NCBI GenBank assembly: GCA_019752535.1
Contig: JAIEMA010000003.1
Span: 32,065-96,064, forward strand
Source: Bacteriovoracaceae bacterium
Lineage (GTDB): Bacteria > Bdellovibrionota > Bacteriovoracia > Bacteriovoracales > Bacteriovoracaceae
Length of the DNA: 64,000 nucleotides
Direction: 5' to 3'
The notes below the pieces were generated by a model that saw only the letters and a list, made by a program, of their open reading frames with translations, ran no database searches and was not told the origin of the DNA. Below, in pieces: positions 44,207-51,425 of the stretch (within the stretch, counting starts at the first letter, position 1; each line of letters opens with the position of its first letter). The translations under genes and the position numbers were made by a program.

Positions 44207-44632
44207 TCACTCATCAGACTGAGCTTTTTTTAGCGAAGAAGATCCCATTTCAGCTCTTTTGAGTTGTCTCTCACTCACTATATCAGTAATCAGAAGAGCT
44301 AGGGCTTGCTCAATAGGACTGGGGCCTCTTGGAGTCGCCTCTTCCTTGATGCTTGAACTCTTGAGCCACTGTTTCTGATTGAGGCAAAGGATAAGTCCAA
44401 TCAAAGCGACAGACGCGAGGATGGAGCCCACCATGACAGGATTTTCAATTTTCTGTGCGACATCGATGACAACCATAGATACACCGACACAGAATAGAGC
44501 TGCCGAAAGGCAGGCCAATAGAATGAGCAAAATGAGCTTTCTGGCCGTGAGTACGATCTGCTTTGAAATCCCTTGAGATTTGGCAGTCATAAGATTCATT
44601 AAGAGCTCAATGATTTTGGTAAATGTATCCAT
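44207..44632 (-). CDS. YqjE/phage-holin-like two-TM protein
   Basis: A 141-residue protein with two long hydrophobic segments (L-I-L-L-I-L-L-A-C-L-S-A-A-L-F-C-V-G-V and V-M-V-G-S-I-L-A-S-V-A-L-I-G-L-I-L-C-L), a charged N-terminus and a hydrophilic C-terminal tail. The layout resembles YqjE-family proteins. It starts where the 50-residue DUF883-like gene stops (TAATG). Together they look like the YqjD-YqjE arrangement of stress-induced inner-membrane proteins; that assignment is inference. Confidence 0.6.
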   Translation of the reverse strand: MDTFTKIIELLMNLMTAKSQGISKQIVLTARKLILLILLACLSAALFCVGVSMVVIDVAQKIENPVMVGSILASVALIGLILCLNQKQWLKSSSIKEEATPRGPSPIEQALALLITDIVSERQLKRAEMGSSSLKKAQSDE

Positions 44633-44784
44633 TAGTCCTTCTTTCCGCCTAAAATTTTAGCTAGAAGAAAGCCAATTCCAGCGGCTAGCGCAGCTGCGGT
44701 TAAAGGGTTCTTTTTTATTAAGTTAGAGAGATCTTCTTTTAAATCCAAAATTTTATCTTCGATTTTTATTTTTTGCTCGTCCAT
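44632..44784 (-). CDS. Small DUF883/YqjD-like protein
   Basis: A 50-residue protein. It starts M-D-E-Q-K-I-K-I-E-D-K-I-L-D-L-K-E-D-L, an amphipathic helix, followed by N-P-L-T-A-A-A-L-A-A-G-I-G-F-L-L-A-K-I-L-G, a short membrane helix like those of YqjD/ElaB-type proteins, which anchor ribosomes or the envelope. The stop overlaps the start of the YqjE-like gene by one base. It is shorter than the usual family length of about 100. Confidence 0.7.
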   Translation of the reverse strand: MDEQKIKIEDKILDLKEDLSNLIKKNPLTAAALAAGIGFLLAKILGGKKD

Positions 44785-44796
44785 ATTTATCCTGAT

Positions 44797-45093
44797 TTAT
44801 GATTTTTTGTTAAATTTCTTTATATCTTGCTCTGTAAAACAATTTTCAATTTGATCACCATACTTTGATTTAAGATCGGAGAGATCATTGGAGATGATCA
44901 GTTCATTTAATGCTGTCTGACAAAGTTCTACAGTGTATTTAATCTTGAAGCCTTGGCAATTTTCGGCAAACTTTTTTGGAGCGTCAGTGAATCCTCTGAA
45001 TTTTTTTTGAGAAAGATCATTGCACGCTGCCTCGTCGTATTGCTTTTGGCAGCCCGAAAGAAGTGTTAAAATGATTAAAATTGTTCGTCTCAT
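44797..45093 (-). CDS. Putative lipoprotein, hypothetical
   Basis: A 98-residue protein with a lipoprotein signal: R-R-T-I-L-I-I-L-T-L-L-S-G-C, Cys15 in the lipobox. The mature part has four more Cys residues and is charged, with no known family. It lies 12 bases upstream of the DUF883-like gene on the same strand and may belong to the same transcript. Confidence 0.65.
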   Translation of the reverse strand: MRRTILIILTLLSGCQKQYDEAACNDLSQKKFRGFTDAPKKFAENCQGFKIKYTVELCQTALNELIISNDLSDLKSKYGDQIENCFTEQDIKKFNKKS

Positions 45094-45206
45094 ACTCCAT
45101 AACTGTAATAAGAGGTGCTTGATAAGTATATAAACTAAGGTAGTCGGGTTTATGTATAAGCTAAATACAATACCTTGCTCCAGAGGAGTGGTGATAATCT
45201 AAAGTT

Positions 45207-45734
45207 ATGAAAATTATAATCATTTCAATCATGATGGTGCTTATGACAACTGGCTGTTCGACCACTCAATATTCCAAAACTGTTCCCAAGGTGGATATCG
45301 ATAGGTTCATGAAGAAATGGTACGTCATCGCGGGTCGTCTTACATTCCTAGAAAAAGGGGCGCATAACGCCGTCGAGGTTTACACTTGGAACAAAGAAGA
45401 ATCGCGAATTGATATTGATTTTACATTTTTAAAAGATTCTTTTTCAGGCAAGGTCAAGTCTGTCCCTCAAAAGGCTTGGATTCATAATTCTAAAGATAAC
45501 GCTCACTGGAAGGTTAGTCCTTTTTGGCCAGTAAAATTCAATTATCTGATAATTGATTTAGCAGATGATTATTCCTGGACGGTGATTGGTGTTCCTGGTC
45601 AAGAGTGGGTTTGGATTATGGCCCAAGATTGGAAGATGAGTGATGAAACCCTTGCGATGATTGTTAAAAGAATTGAAGCCAGTGGCTACAATGTATCGAA
45701 AATCAAGCGTGTTCCTCAAATGTGGAAAGACTAG
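45207..45734 (+). CDS. Lipocalin-family lipoprotein (Blc-like)
   Basis: A 175-residue lipocalin with lipobox M-T-T-G-C. The signature near residue 35 is F-M-K-K-W-Y-V-I-A-G-R. A conserved strand I-D-I-D-F-T-F, then Y-L-I-I-D-L-A-D-D-Y-S-W-T-V-I-G, W-V-W-I-M-A and the final Blc-like segment with M-S-D-E-T-L are present. Bacterial Blc proteins are outer-membrane lipoproteins that bind fatty acids or lysophospholipids. A SOUL-family lipoprotein follows after four bases. Confidence 0.88.
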   Translation: MKIIIISIMMVLMTTGCSTTQYSKTVPKVDIDRFMKKWYVIAGRLTFLEKGAHNAVEVYTWNKEESRIDIDFTFLKDSFSGKVKSVPQKAWIHNSKDNAHWKVSPFWPVKFNYLIIDLADDYSWTVIGVPGQEWVWIMAQDWKMSDETLAMIVKRIEASGYNVSKIKRVPQMWKD

Positions 45735-45738
45735 CAGT

Positions 45739-46371
45739 ATGAAAAAATTAATGTTGGCGATTTTTATGGCACTACTTAGTTCTGGATGTTCTGTCTTTGG
45801 TATCGGTAGCGAAGAGCAACCTAAGTATCAAGTTATTGTAAAAGAAGAAAATAAAGAAATCCGTCATTATCAATCTTTTATTGTGGCAAAAACAACAGTA
45901 AATGGCAGTTTTAAAGAGGCGCAATCAAAAGGGTTTAAAATACTAGCGGGCTATATTTTTGGTAAAAATAAATCTAAGCAGAAAATATCTATGACCTCAC
46001 CAGTTGTCCAAAATAATCAAGAAGCCAATGAGAAGATCTCTATGACTGCTCCCGTTACCATGGCCAGTGAAAATGATCAGTGGACTATGACTTTCAGTAT
46101 GCCCTCTCAGTACACACTTGAATCACTTCCTATCCCCGAGGACTCAAGCATTAAACTGGAGAGAGTGGAGGGGCGTTATGTGGCCGCGTTAACATTCTCG
46201 GGATTTTGGAGCGAAAAAAGAAATAACGAAGAAGGGAGCAAACTTAAGGAATGGTTAGAGAAGCATTCATCTTATAAGCAGATCTCAGGGGCTAAGTTTG
46301 CGGGCTATAATCCACCATGGACTATCCCATTCTTACGTAGGAATGAGGTGCTTATTGAGCTTCAACAGTAG
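45739..46371 (+). CDS. SOUL/HBP-family heme-binding lipoprotein
   Basis: A 210-residue protein with lipobox L-S-S-G-C. The SOUL domain starts P-K-Y-Q-V-I-V-K-E-E-N-K-E-I-R-H-Y and has the paired I-S-M-T-S-P-V and I-S-M-T-A-P-V repeats. It ends N-E-V-L-I-E-L, typical of this family, whose members bind heme or tetrapyrroles or have unknown roles. The start at 45739 gives the lipoprotein signal. It forms a two-gene unit with the lipocalin and overlaps the convergent gene by 20 bases. Confidence 0.88.
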   Translation: MKKLMLAIFMALLSSGCSVFGIGSEEQPKYQVIVKEENKEIRHYQSFIVAKTTVNGSFKEAQSKGFKILAGYIFGKNKSKQKISMTSPVVQNNQEANEKISMTAPVTMASENDQWTMTFSMPSQYTLESLPIPEDSSIKLERVEGRYVAALTFSGFWSEKRNNEEGSKLKEWLEKHSSYKQISGAKFAGYNPPWTIPFLRRNEVLIELQQ

Positions 46372-46795
46372 AATCTTTGCATAGGAAAGCTGGTTTTATT
46401 TCGTAAGCAGGCTCACACTGACTAATCCACTGGCCATCTAGGAAGTGAGCAAATCCAAAAAACCATTTGATTTCACTTTTTACATTCGAAAGCAATAATT
46501 GATCTGGATAAACTTCAGGGATAATTCCATCAATTGCAAAACACCATCCATAGCTTCTCATTTCTCTCTCACTGATGACTTCAAGTGCCTCTAGTCCGAT
46601 AGGACTGCCAAAAGCACTATTAAGACCCGCTTCATTGCCCTGATAACTGATTTGAAATTGATTTAGAGTCATAACACTTGCAGACCCTACAGTTGGAGTA
46701 GCGTTTTGCGAGATCTGGCTTTTGAGTAGCGGTATATCACTACAAGGACCAATAAATTCGATCGAAAGATTGAGAGCAAGTGCGAGGGTGATCAT
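46352..46795 (-). CDS. Secreted DUF4430-like protein, tentative
   Basis: About 147 residues with a short hydrophobic N-terminus (M-I-T-L-A-L-A-L-N-L) that may be a weak signal. It has S-V-M-T-L, then Y-G-W-C-F-A-I-D-G and W-F-F-G-F-A-H-F near the C-terminus; the DUF4430 pattern (ligand-like beta-grasp, W-F/Y in the last strand) is a plausible but not certain match. Four Cys residues may pair. Its 3' end overlaps the SOUL gene by 20 bases. Function unknown. Confidence 0.5.
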   Translation of the reverse strand: MITLALALNLSIEFIGPCSDIPLLKSQISQNATPTVGSASVMTLNQFQISYQGNEAGLNSAFGSPIGLEALEVISEREMRSYGWCFAIDGIIPEVYPDQLLLSNVKSEIKWFFGFAHFLDGQWISQCEPAYEIKPAFLCKDSTVEAQ

Positions 46796-46810
46796 TGAGT
46801 TCACTTATGG

Positions 46811-46841
46811 CAAAAAAAAGCAGGACCAAAGTGGTCCTGCT
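46811..46841 (-). terminator. Rho-independent terminator (minus strand)
   Basis: Nine-base arms AGCAGGACC and GGTCCTGCT around AAAGT. Reading the minus strand, the hairpin is followed by a run of eight T. It terminates the Gly/Tyr-rich protein gene at 46856. Confidence 0.9.
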
Positions 46842-46855
46842 TGGATAGAAAAGAA

Positions 46856-47380
46856 TTACTTCGTTCTGAATGTTACAGTCAGCATGTTATTTCTGATTGT
46901 TCCATTAAGGTCACACTTGCCTGAAAGATAAAGAGTAGGAACTCTGAAAACGCGGCTCTTCTTCATTGTGCCACAAACAACATCACCTTCAGCACCTTGG
47001 AAGATCACATCGTCACCGTTCATCGTCATACCTTCGATCTTAACTTTATCAGTTAAGATGCTACGGTACTGAGTTTGAGGGATTGTGCGACAGTAAGGAA
47101 TTGGGCCGGGGTATCCACCGCCGTAGCCGCCGCGACCTGGGATAGGGTAGCCGCCACCGTAGCCGCCGCCATAGTTACACTCTTGAACATAAACAGTGAT
47201 CTGCTCACTCACTGCAACCTTAGCGAAACCTTCTTTCATATCTGTGTCGATATAAAACTTTGTATCAACAGATTGAAAGCCGCGAGTGACTGGCAAGTTA
47301 GTCTCAAGAACAGTCATCGTTGTTGCATGAGCAAATGCAGACGCAGAAAGAACGATCAAAGAAATCATAAGATTTTTCAT
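46856..47380 (-). CDS. Secreted Gly/Tyr-rich protein, hypothetical
   Basis: A 174-residue exported protein: the signal is L-M-I-S-L-I-V-L-S-A-S-A-F-A-H-A. The mid-region (residues about 68-94) is low-complexity G-G-Y and P-G repeats (Y-G-G-G-Y-G-G-G-Y). Flanking parts are beta-rich with Cys residues (Q-E-C-N, V-C-G-T, K-C-D-L). A typical SD lies before the ATG and a terminator after the stop, so it is monocistronic. Role unknown. Confidence 0.65.
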   Translation of the reverse strand: MKNLMISLIVLSASAFAHATTMTVLETNLPVTRGFQSVDTKFYIDTDMKEGFAKVAVSEQITVYVQECNYGGGYGGGYPIPGRGGYGGGYPGPIPYCRTIPQTQYRSILTDKVKIEGMTMNGDDVIFQGAEGDVVCGTMKKSRVFRVPTLYLSGKCDLNGTIRNNMLTVTFRTK

Positions 47381-47599
47381 ATTTAACTCCTCGTTAATTG
47401 ATAGCTTTGTTCTATAACGAATGAGGTGACTCTTTAAGTGCTATTTTTGGATATGAAATTATTTCTACTTAATAGATCCTAGCATTATTCAAGACTTAGA
47501 CATCGCTTTACAAGACCTTGCCTAAAGATAGACTAAACTTGTGTTACCTCCTCTCTATAAACGGTTATGTTTTTTTTCCTCTACTAAAGGATGTAGCCT

Positions 47600-48622
47600 T
47601 TGAGAAGAATTTTGGTCCAAAGCAATCTCTTCTGCTTGAAGGAATTTGACCTTGAAGAATGCCAAATTTATTATGCTCCGATTTATTTTTCTGCAATTCA
47701 AAAGCAACATTTTCTTAAGCGCTTTGAGCAACTTAAAAAAATGGTGCCTCATGCTTTTTGGTGTGAGTCGATAGAAGAACATGACTACGATGTCTGTCTT
47801 ACTCGAGATGCCACTTATGAAAAGCGAGCTTTCGGAGATAAGATTTATCCTCGCCAAAATCTCCTTTTTGATACTATTGCTTTTGGTATTCCTGAAACCT
47901 TTACGGAATTTCGTCACAAAGTGGAAAAACTGCTTCCTGAGAATTATCCAAACGCTGTGGAGCCTTGGGATGAAGAAGTAAAAGGGGAGATTCATTATTA
48001 TTTTGATCAGAAAAAACTCCCTCTGACCTATTTTGAGACGAGAAACCAGATGACGGGGCGAGATGGATCAACCAAGTTTTCTGCCTATCTTGCCTCTGGT
48101 GTTCTTGATGTACGATATGTCTATAATCAGGTTCGGAAATTTGAAATGATTCATGGAGCAACCAAGTCGACAGGATGGATCATCTTTGAGTTGCTTTGGA
48201 GGGAATACTTTTATTGGCATTACAAGAAACATGAAAATAAGTATTTTTCAAAAAATGGAATAAAAGGGGATGCCGATTATTCTATGATCTCAAGTTATTC
48301 TTTAGAAGAGCTTTCAGATAAAAGTGATGAACCCTTTTTTCATAAGGCGCTTGAAGAGTTAGTCTTCACTGGATTTCTTTCTAACCGTGCTCGCCAAATG
48401 TTTGCTTCAGTCTGGATAAATGATCTTGGGCTTGATTGGAGAGCTGGCGCACGTCTGTTTGAGGAACATCTTATTGATTATGATGTTTACTCAAATTATG
48501 GAAATTGGATGTATCTTGCGGGTGTAGGCGTGGATCCCAGAGGGAAGCGATATTTTAATATTGCTAAACAGTTGGCCACCTATGATCCAGATCAAAAATA
48601 CCTCTCTCAAAAATTTTTTTAA
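47600..48622 (+). CDS. Short cryptochrome/photolyase-family protein (CRY-DASH-like)
   Basis: A 340-residue protein. The C-terminal FAD-binding domain is clearly DASH-like: S-T-K-F-S-A-Y-L-A-S-G, then E-L-L-W-R-E-Y-F, G-F-L-S-N-R-A-R-Q-M-F-A-S, D-W-R-A-G-A-R-L-F-E and N-Y-G-N-W-M-Y-L-A-G-V-G. The N-terminal antenna-domain part is much shorter than normal (DASH proteins have about 430 residues), and its Rossmann motifs are not clear. The TTG start at 47600 has AAAGGA upstream. Catalytic Asn/Trp residues are present; whether it repairs DNA or senses light is unknown. Confidence 0.75.
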   Translation: MRRILVQSNLFCLKEFDLEECQIYYAPIYFSAIQKQHFLKRFEQLKKMVPHAFWCESIEEHDYDVCLTRDATYEKRAFGDKIYPRQNLLFDTIAFGIPETFTEFRHKVEKLLPENYPNAVEPWDEEVKGEIHYYFDQKKLPLTYFETRNQMTGRDGSTKFSAYLASGVLDVRYVYNQVRKFEMIHGATKSTGWIIFELLWREYFYWHYKKHENKYFSKNGIKGDADYSMISSYSLEELSDKSDEPFFHKALEELVFTGFLSNRARQMFASVWINDLGLDWRAGARLFEEHLIDYDVYSNYGNWMYLAGVGVDPRGKRYFNIAKQLATYDPDQKYLSQKFF

Positions 48623-48638
48623 GAGCTTCTTTTCATTT

Positions 48639-49604
48639 CTAGAAATGATTGATCACCGCCATATAGATAGGCATTCCAAACGTGATGTTAAACGGAAAGG
48701 TAAGACCCAGTGCCATTGGTATATAGAGTCCCGGATCGGCCTCTGGAGCGGCCAAGCGCATGGAAGCAGGAACAGCAATGTAGGATGCACTAGCGGCTAG
48801 AATGGAGAACATGAAACGGTTACCTGGATCTGAAGTCAGAAATTGTGTGATGAACGCAACCAAACAGCCATTAATGAGAGGAACCAAAAGGGCGAATAAA
48901 AAGATTACTTTGCCATACTTCAAACAACCTTTGATTCTCTTGGCTGTGACCATGCCCATTTCCAAAAGGAAGATAGAGAGAAAGCCTTGAAAGATATCAG
49001 TGGTAAAAGGTTTAATCCCTTCAGCATGTTTAGAGTTTGCTACAGTGCCAATAATTAAGCTTCCCAAGACCATCAAGACGCTTCCATTGGTGAAAGAGTG
49101 CTGAATTAAGCTCCCTATTCCAATCTGTGTAGAATTGTTTTGGGGAGAGTATTTTCTCATAAGAACAACACCCACGATGATGGCCGGTGCCTCCATCAAG
49201 GCCATGATCGCTACCATGTGACCACCGAAATTAATTTGGGATGACTGAAGGTAGTTAGCCGCAGAAACAAATGTAACGGCACTCACTGAACCATAGGCGG
49301 CGGCCACTGCTCCGGCATTAAAAACACCGACTCTTTTTTTGAGGATGAAAAAAGAATAAAAAGGAATAATGAGAGCAATTAAAATTCCAAAAAAGAATGA
49401 ATAGATTATCTCTTCAGATAAAGGAGCATGAACTAATTCTTGTCCTCCTTTGAATCCAATAGAAAAGAGAAGATAGATCGATATGAATTTAATTGTTTGA
49501 GAGGGTATTTCAAGATCGCTCTTAACAATTGTGGCCACAATGCCTAAGACAAAAAAAAGTAAAGTCGGATTCGTCAGGTTAATGAGTAGAAGTTGAGTAT
49601 TCAA
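48639..49604 (-). CDS. SbtA-like sodium-dependent bicarbonate transporter permease
   Basis: About 321 residues with roughly ten membrane segments. Family motifs include K-F-I-S-I-Y-L-L-F-S-I-G-F-K-G-G, A-A-A-Y-G-S-V-S-A-V-T-F, E-A-P-A-I-I-V-G and A-S-A-S-Y-I-A-V-P-A-S-M-R, all typical of the SbtA-type permeases. It probably imports bicarbonate with sodium. TTG at 49604 follows AAAGG and is preferred over TTG at 49622. It is divergent from the sulfide:quinone-type oxidoreductase; a functional link is possible but unproven. Confidence 0.85.
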   Translation of the reverse strand: MNTQLLLINLTNPTLLFFVLGIVATIVKSDLEIPSQTIKFISIYLLFSIGFKGGQELVHAPLSEEIIYSFFFGILIALIIPFYSFFILKKRVGVFNAGAVAAAYGSVSAVTFVSAANYLQSSQINFGGHMVAIMALMEAPAIIVGVVLMRKYSPQNNSTQIGIGSLIQHSFTNGSVLMVLGSLIIGTVANSKHAEGIKPFTTDIFQGFLSIFLLEMGMVTAKRIKGCLKYGKVIFLFALLVPLINGCLVAFITQFLTSDPGNRFMFSILAASASYIAVPASMRLAAPEADPGLYIPMALGLTFPFNITFGMPIYMAVINHF

Positions 49605-49690
49605 AATGATAACCTTTAACAAAAAATAATAGTAAATGGATGCTATCTAATTGATATTGTACGGTCAATTTGTTCTCTGGAATGTTTTTT

Positions 49691-50872
49691 ATGATTTCAT
49701 ACGACGTTTTAATCATTGGTGCAGGCACTGCAGGAATTACTACCGCAGCCAGACTTCAAAAGAAAAATCACTTTAAAACTGTGGCAATCATTGATCCTTC
49801 ATCCACCCACGCCTATCAGCCACTGTGGACGCTTGTGGGAGCTGGACTGGTCGATAAAAAAATAACACTCAAGCCTATGAGTGAAGTTATCCCAAAGGGA
49901 GTGACTTGGATTAAGGAATCAGTTCAATCGATAGACTCAGATGCACAGAATGTAAAAACAGATAAAGGTCTTTATTCTTATAAGTATCTTATTGTAGCAA
50001 CGGGAATTGTGGCCGACTGGACGTTTGCTGAAGGTCTTAAAGAGAATATTGGAAAAAATAACATTGCCAGTGTTTATAGTTATGAAACGGCGGATTACTG
50101 TTTTGACGTTTTAAAAGGTTTGAGTGAGGGCAATTTGATCTTCACCATGCCTTTGGGTCTTTTAAAATGTGGGGGAGCACCACAGAAGATCATGTGGCTT
50201 AGTGAAGATTTCTGCACCCGTTTTAAGAAAAGAGATCAATTCAAGTTCCACTTCAGTAAGGAAGGAGCGGGTATTTTCGGAATTGAGAAATACAAATTAG
50301 TTTTGGATCAATTAGTGAGTGAGAGAAATATTCACACTCATTATCATGAAAATCTTGTGAAGGTGGATGGAGTAAACAGGATCGCGTATTTTAAAAACTT
50401 AGAGACCGGTGTTGAGACACAGATGAGTTATGGGTTGTTGCATGTCACTCCTCACTTTAAGACTCATGATTTTATTGCAAGCAATAAGCTAGCCAATAAG
50501 AATGGCGAGATTGATGTTGATCCACACACACTTCAATCCATTCATCATCCCAATGTCTTCTCGCTAGGTGATTGCTCAAGTTGTCCTACGGGAAAAACTG
50601 GTGCGGGGATTAGAAAGCAGGCCCCAGTATTGGTTGAGAACTTAATTAACTTTGATAAAAAACTTCCAATAACTAAAAAGTATGATGGGTATACTGCTTG
50701 TCCAATCCTAACAAGGCACAATCGAGTCATTCTTGCAGAATTTGATTACAAAGGTAATCCAGTTGAGAGTTTTCCCTTTAATCAAGCGCAAGAGAGTTAC
50801 TTAATGTTTATCTTTAAAAGATATTTGTTGCCTTTGATATATTGGCGTTTGATGCTTAAGGGAAGAGCTTAA
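49691..50872 (+). CDS. Sulfide:quinone-oxidoreductase-like flavoprotein
   Basis: A 393-residue FAD-dependent oxidoreductase. The dinucleotide site is V-L-I-I-G-A-G-T-A-G, followed by V-G-A-G-L. It has a mid-protein Cys in L-L-K-C-G-G-A-P and a second in D-C-S-S-C-P-T-G-K-T-G-A-G-I-R-K-Q-A-P, as in SQR enzymes of the eukaryotic-like group. No signal peptide; it is a peripheral inner-membrane enzyme that reduces quinone. GGA upstream of the ATG at 49691 selects that start. It is divergent from the SbtA-like permease. Sulfide as substrate is inferred. Confidence 0.8.
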   Translation: MISYDVLIIGAGTAGITTAARLQKKNHFKTVAIIDPSSTHAYQPLWTLVGAGLVDKKITLKPMSEVIPKGVTWIKESVQSIDSDAQNVKTDKGLYSYKYLIVATGIVADWTFAEGLKENIGKNNIASVYSYETADYCFDVLKGLSEGNLIFTMPLGLLKCGGAPQKIMWLSEDFCTRFKKRDQFKFHFSKEGAGIFGIEKYKLVLDQLVSERNIHTHYHENLVKVDGVNRIAYFKNLETGVETQMSYGLLHVTPHFKTHDFIASNKLANKNGEIDVDPHTLQSIHHPNVFSLGDCSSCPTGKTGAGIRKQAPVLVENLINFDKKLPITKKYDGYTACPILTRHNRVILAEFDYKGNPVESFPFNQAQESYLMFIFKRYLLPLIYWRLMLKGRA

Positions 50873-50892
50873 TTATTTACCTCAAGGATTTT

Positions 50893-51417
50893 ATGAAAAT
50901 GTTGATATCTTCGTTTCTCACTCTAGTTTTTAGTGCTCATGCACTTGCTGGTACTTCCATGAAACCTGGATCTTGGAAAATTCAAACGAAGATGTCTACT
51001 GATGGAAAAGCTCAGGTTGATCCAATGGCCGCGATGGGTGAAGCCTTGAAGAAAATGCCTGCTGCTCAAAGAAAAATGGTTGAAGAGGCGATGAATAAAG
51101 CCATGAAGGAGCAGGGACAATCTGGTCTCAAGATGGATAAAGACGGAGTCACTGTGTGTTACACAAAAGATATGCTTGATTCTGATCTTGGTTTAAAGAA
51201 GCAGTATGAAACGCAAAAATGTAATATCTCAAATTATATCAAATCAGACTCCTCAATCAGTCTCTCGTTTCTTTGTCCTGATGGAGCTAAGGGTGATTTA
51301 AAAATGACGATTACAGACCCAACCCATTTTAATGGAATAACGAAGATGGTTTCTGCTAAGGGTGTCGCCTCTGAGATTATTACAACGGCACAGTTTGTAT
51401 CCGAAAAATGCCAATGA
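50893..51417 (+). CDS. Secreted DUF3617-family protein
   Basis: A 174-residue exported protein: the signal is M-L-I-S-S-F-L-T-L-V-F-S-A-H-A-L-A-G. It has the family's P-G-S-W-K-I-Q-T start, a Met/Lys-rich central helix (M-K-E-Q-G-Q), V-C-Y-T-K-D-M with a conserved Cys, F-L-C-P-D-G and C-terminal E-K-C. DUF3617 proteins are small periplasmic proteins of unknown function. It is 20 bases downstream of the SQR-like gene and convergent with copA. Confidence 0.75.
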   Translation: MKMLISSFLTLVFSAHALAGTSMKPGSWKIQTKMSTDGKAQVDPMAAMGEALKKMPAAQRKMVEEAMNKAMKEQGQSGLKMDKDGVTVCYTKDMLDSDLGLKKQYETQKCNISNYIKSDSSISLSFLCPDGAKGDLKMTITDPTHFNGITKMVSAKGVASEIITTAQFVSEKCQ

Positions 51418-51425
51418 TTTGAGTT

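Noticed and set aside
47098..47180. Tandem-repeat array
   Set aside because: The repeats are in frame and encode a Gly/Tyr/Pro-rich segment of the secreted protein at 46856-47380, so they are coding low-complexity rather than an independent element.
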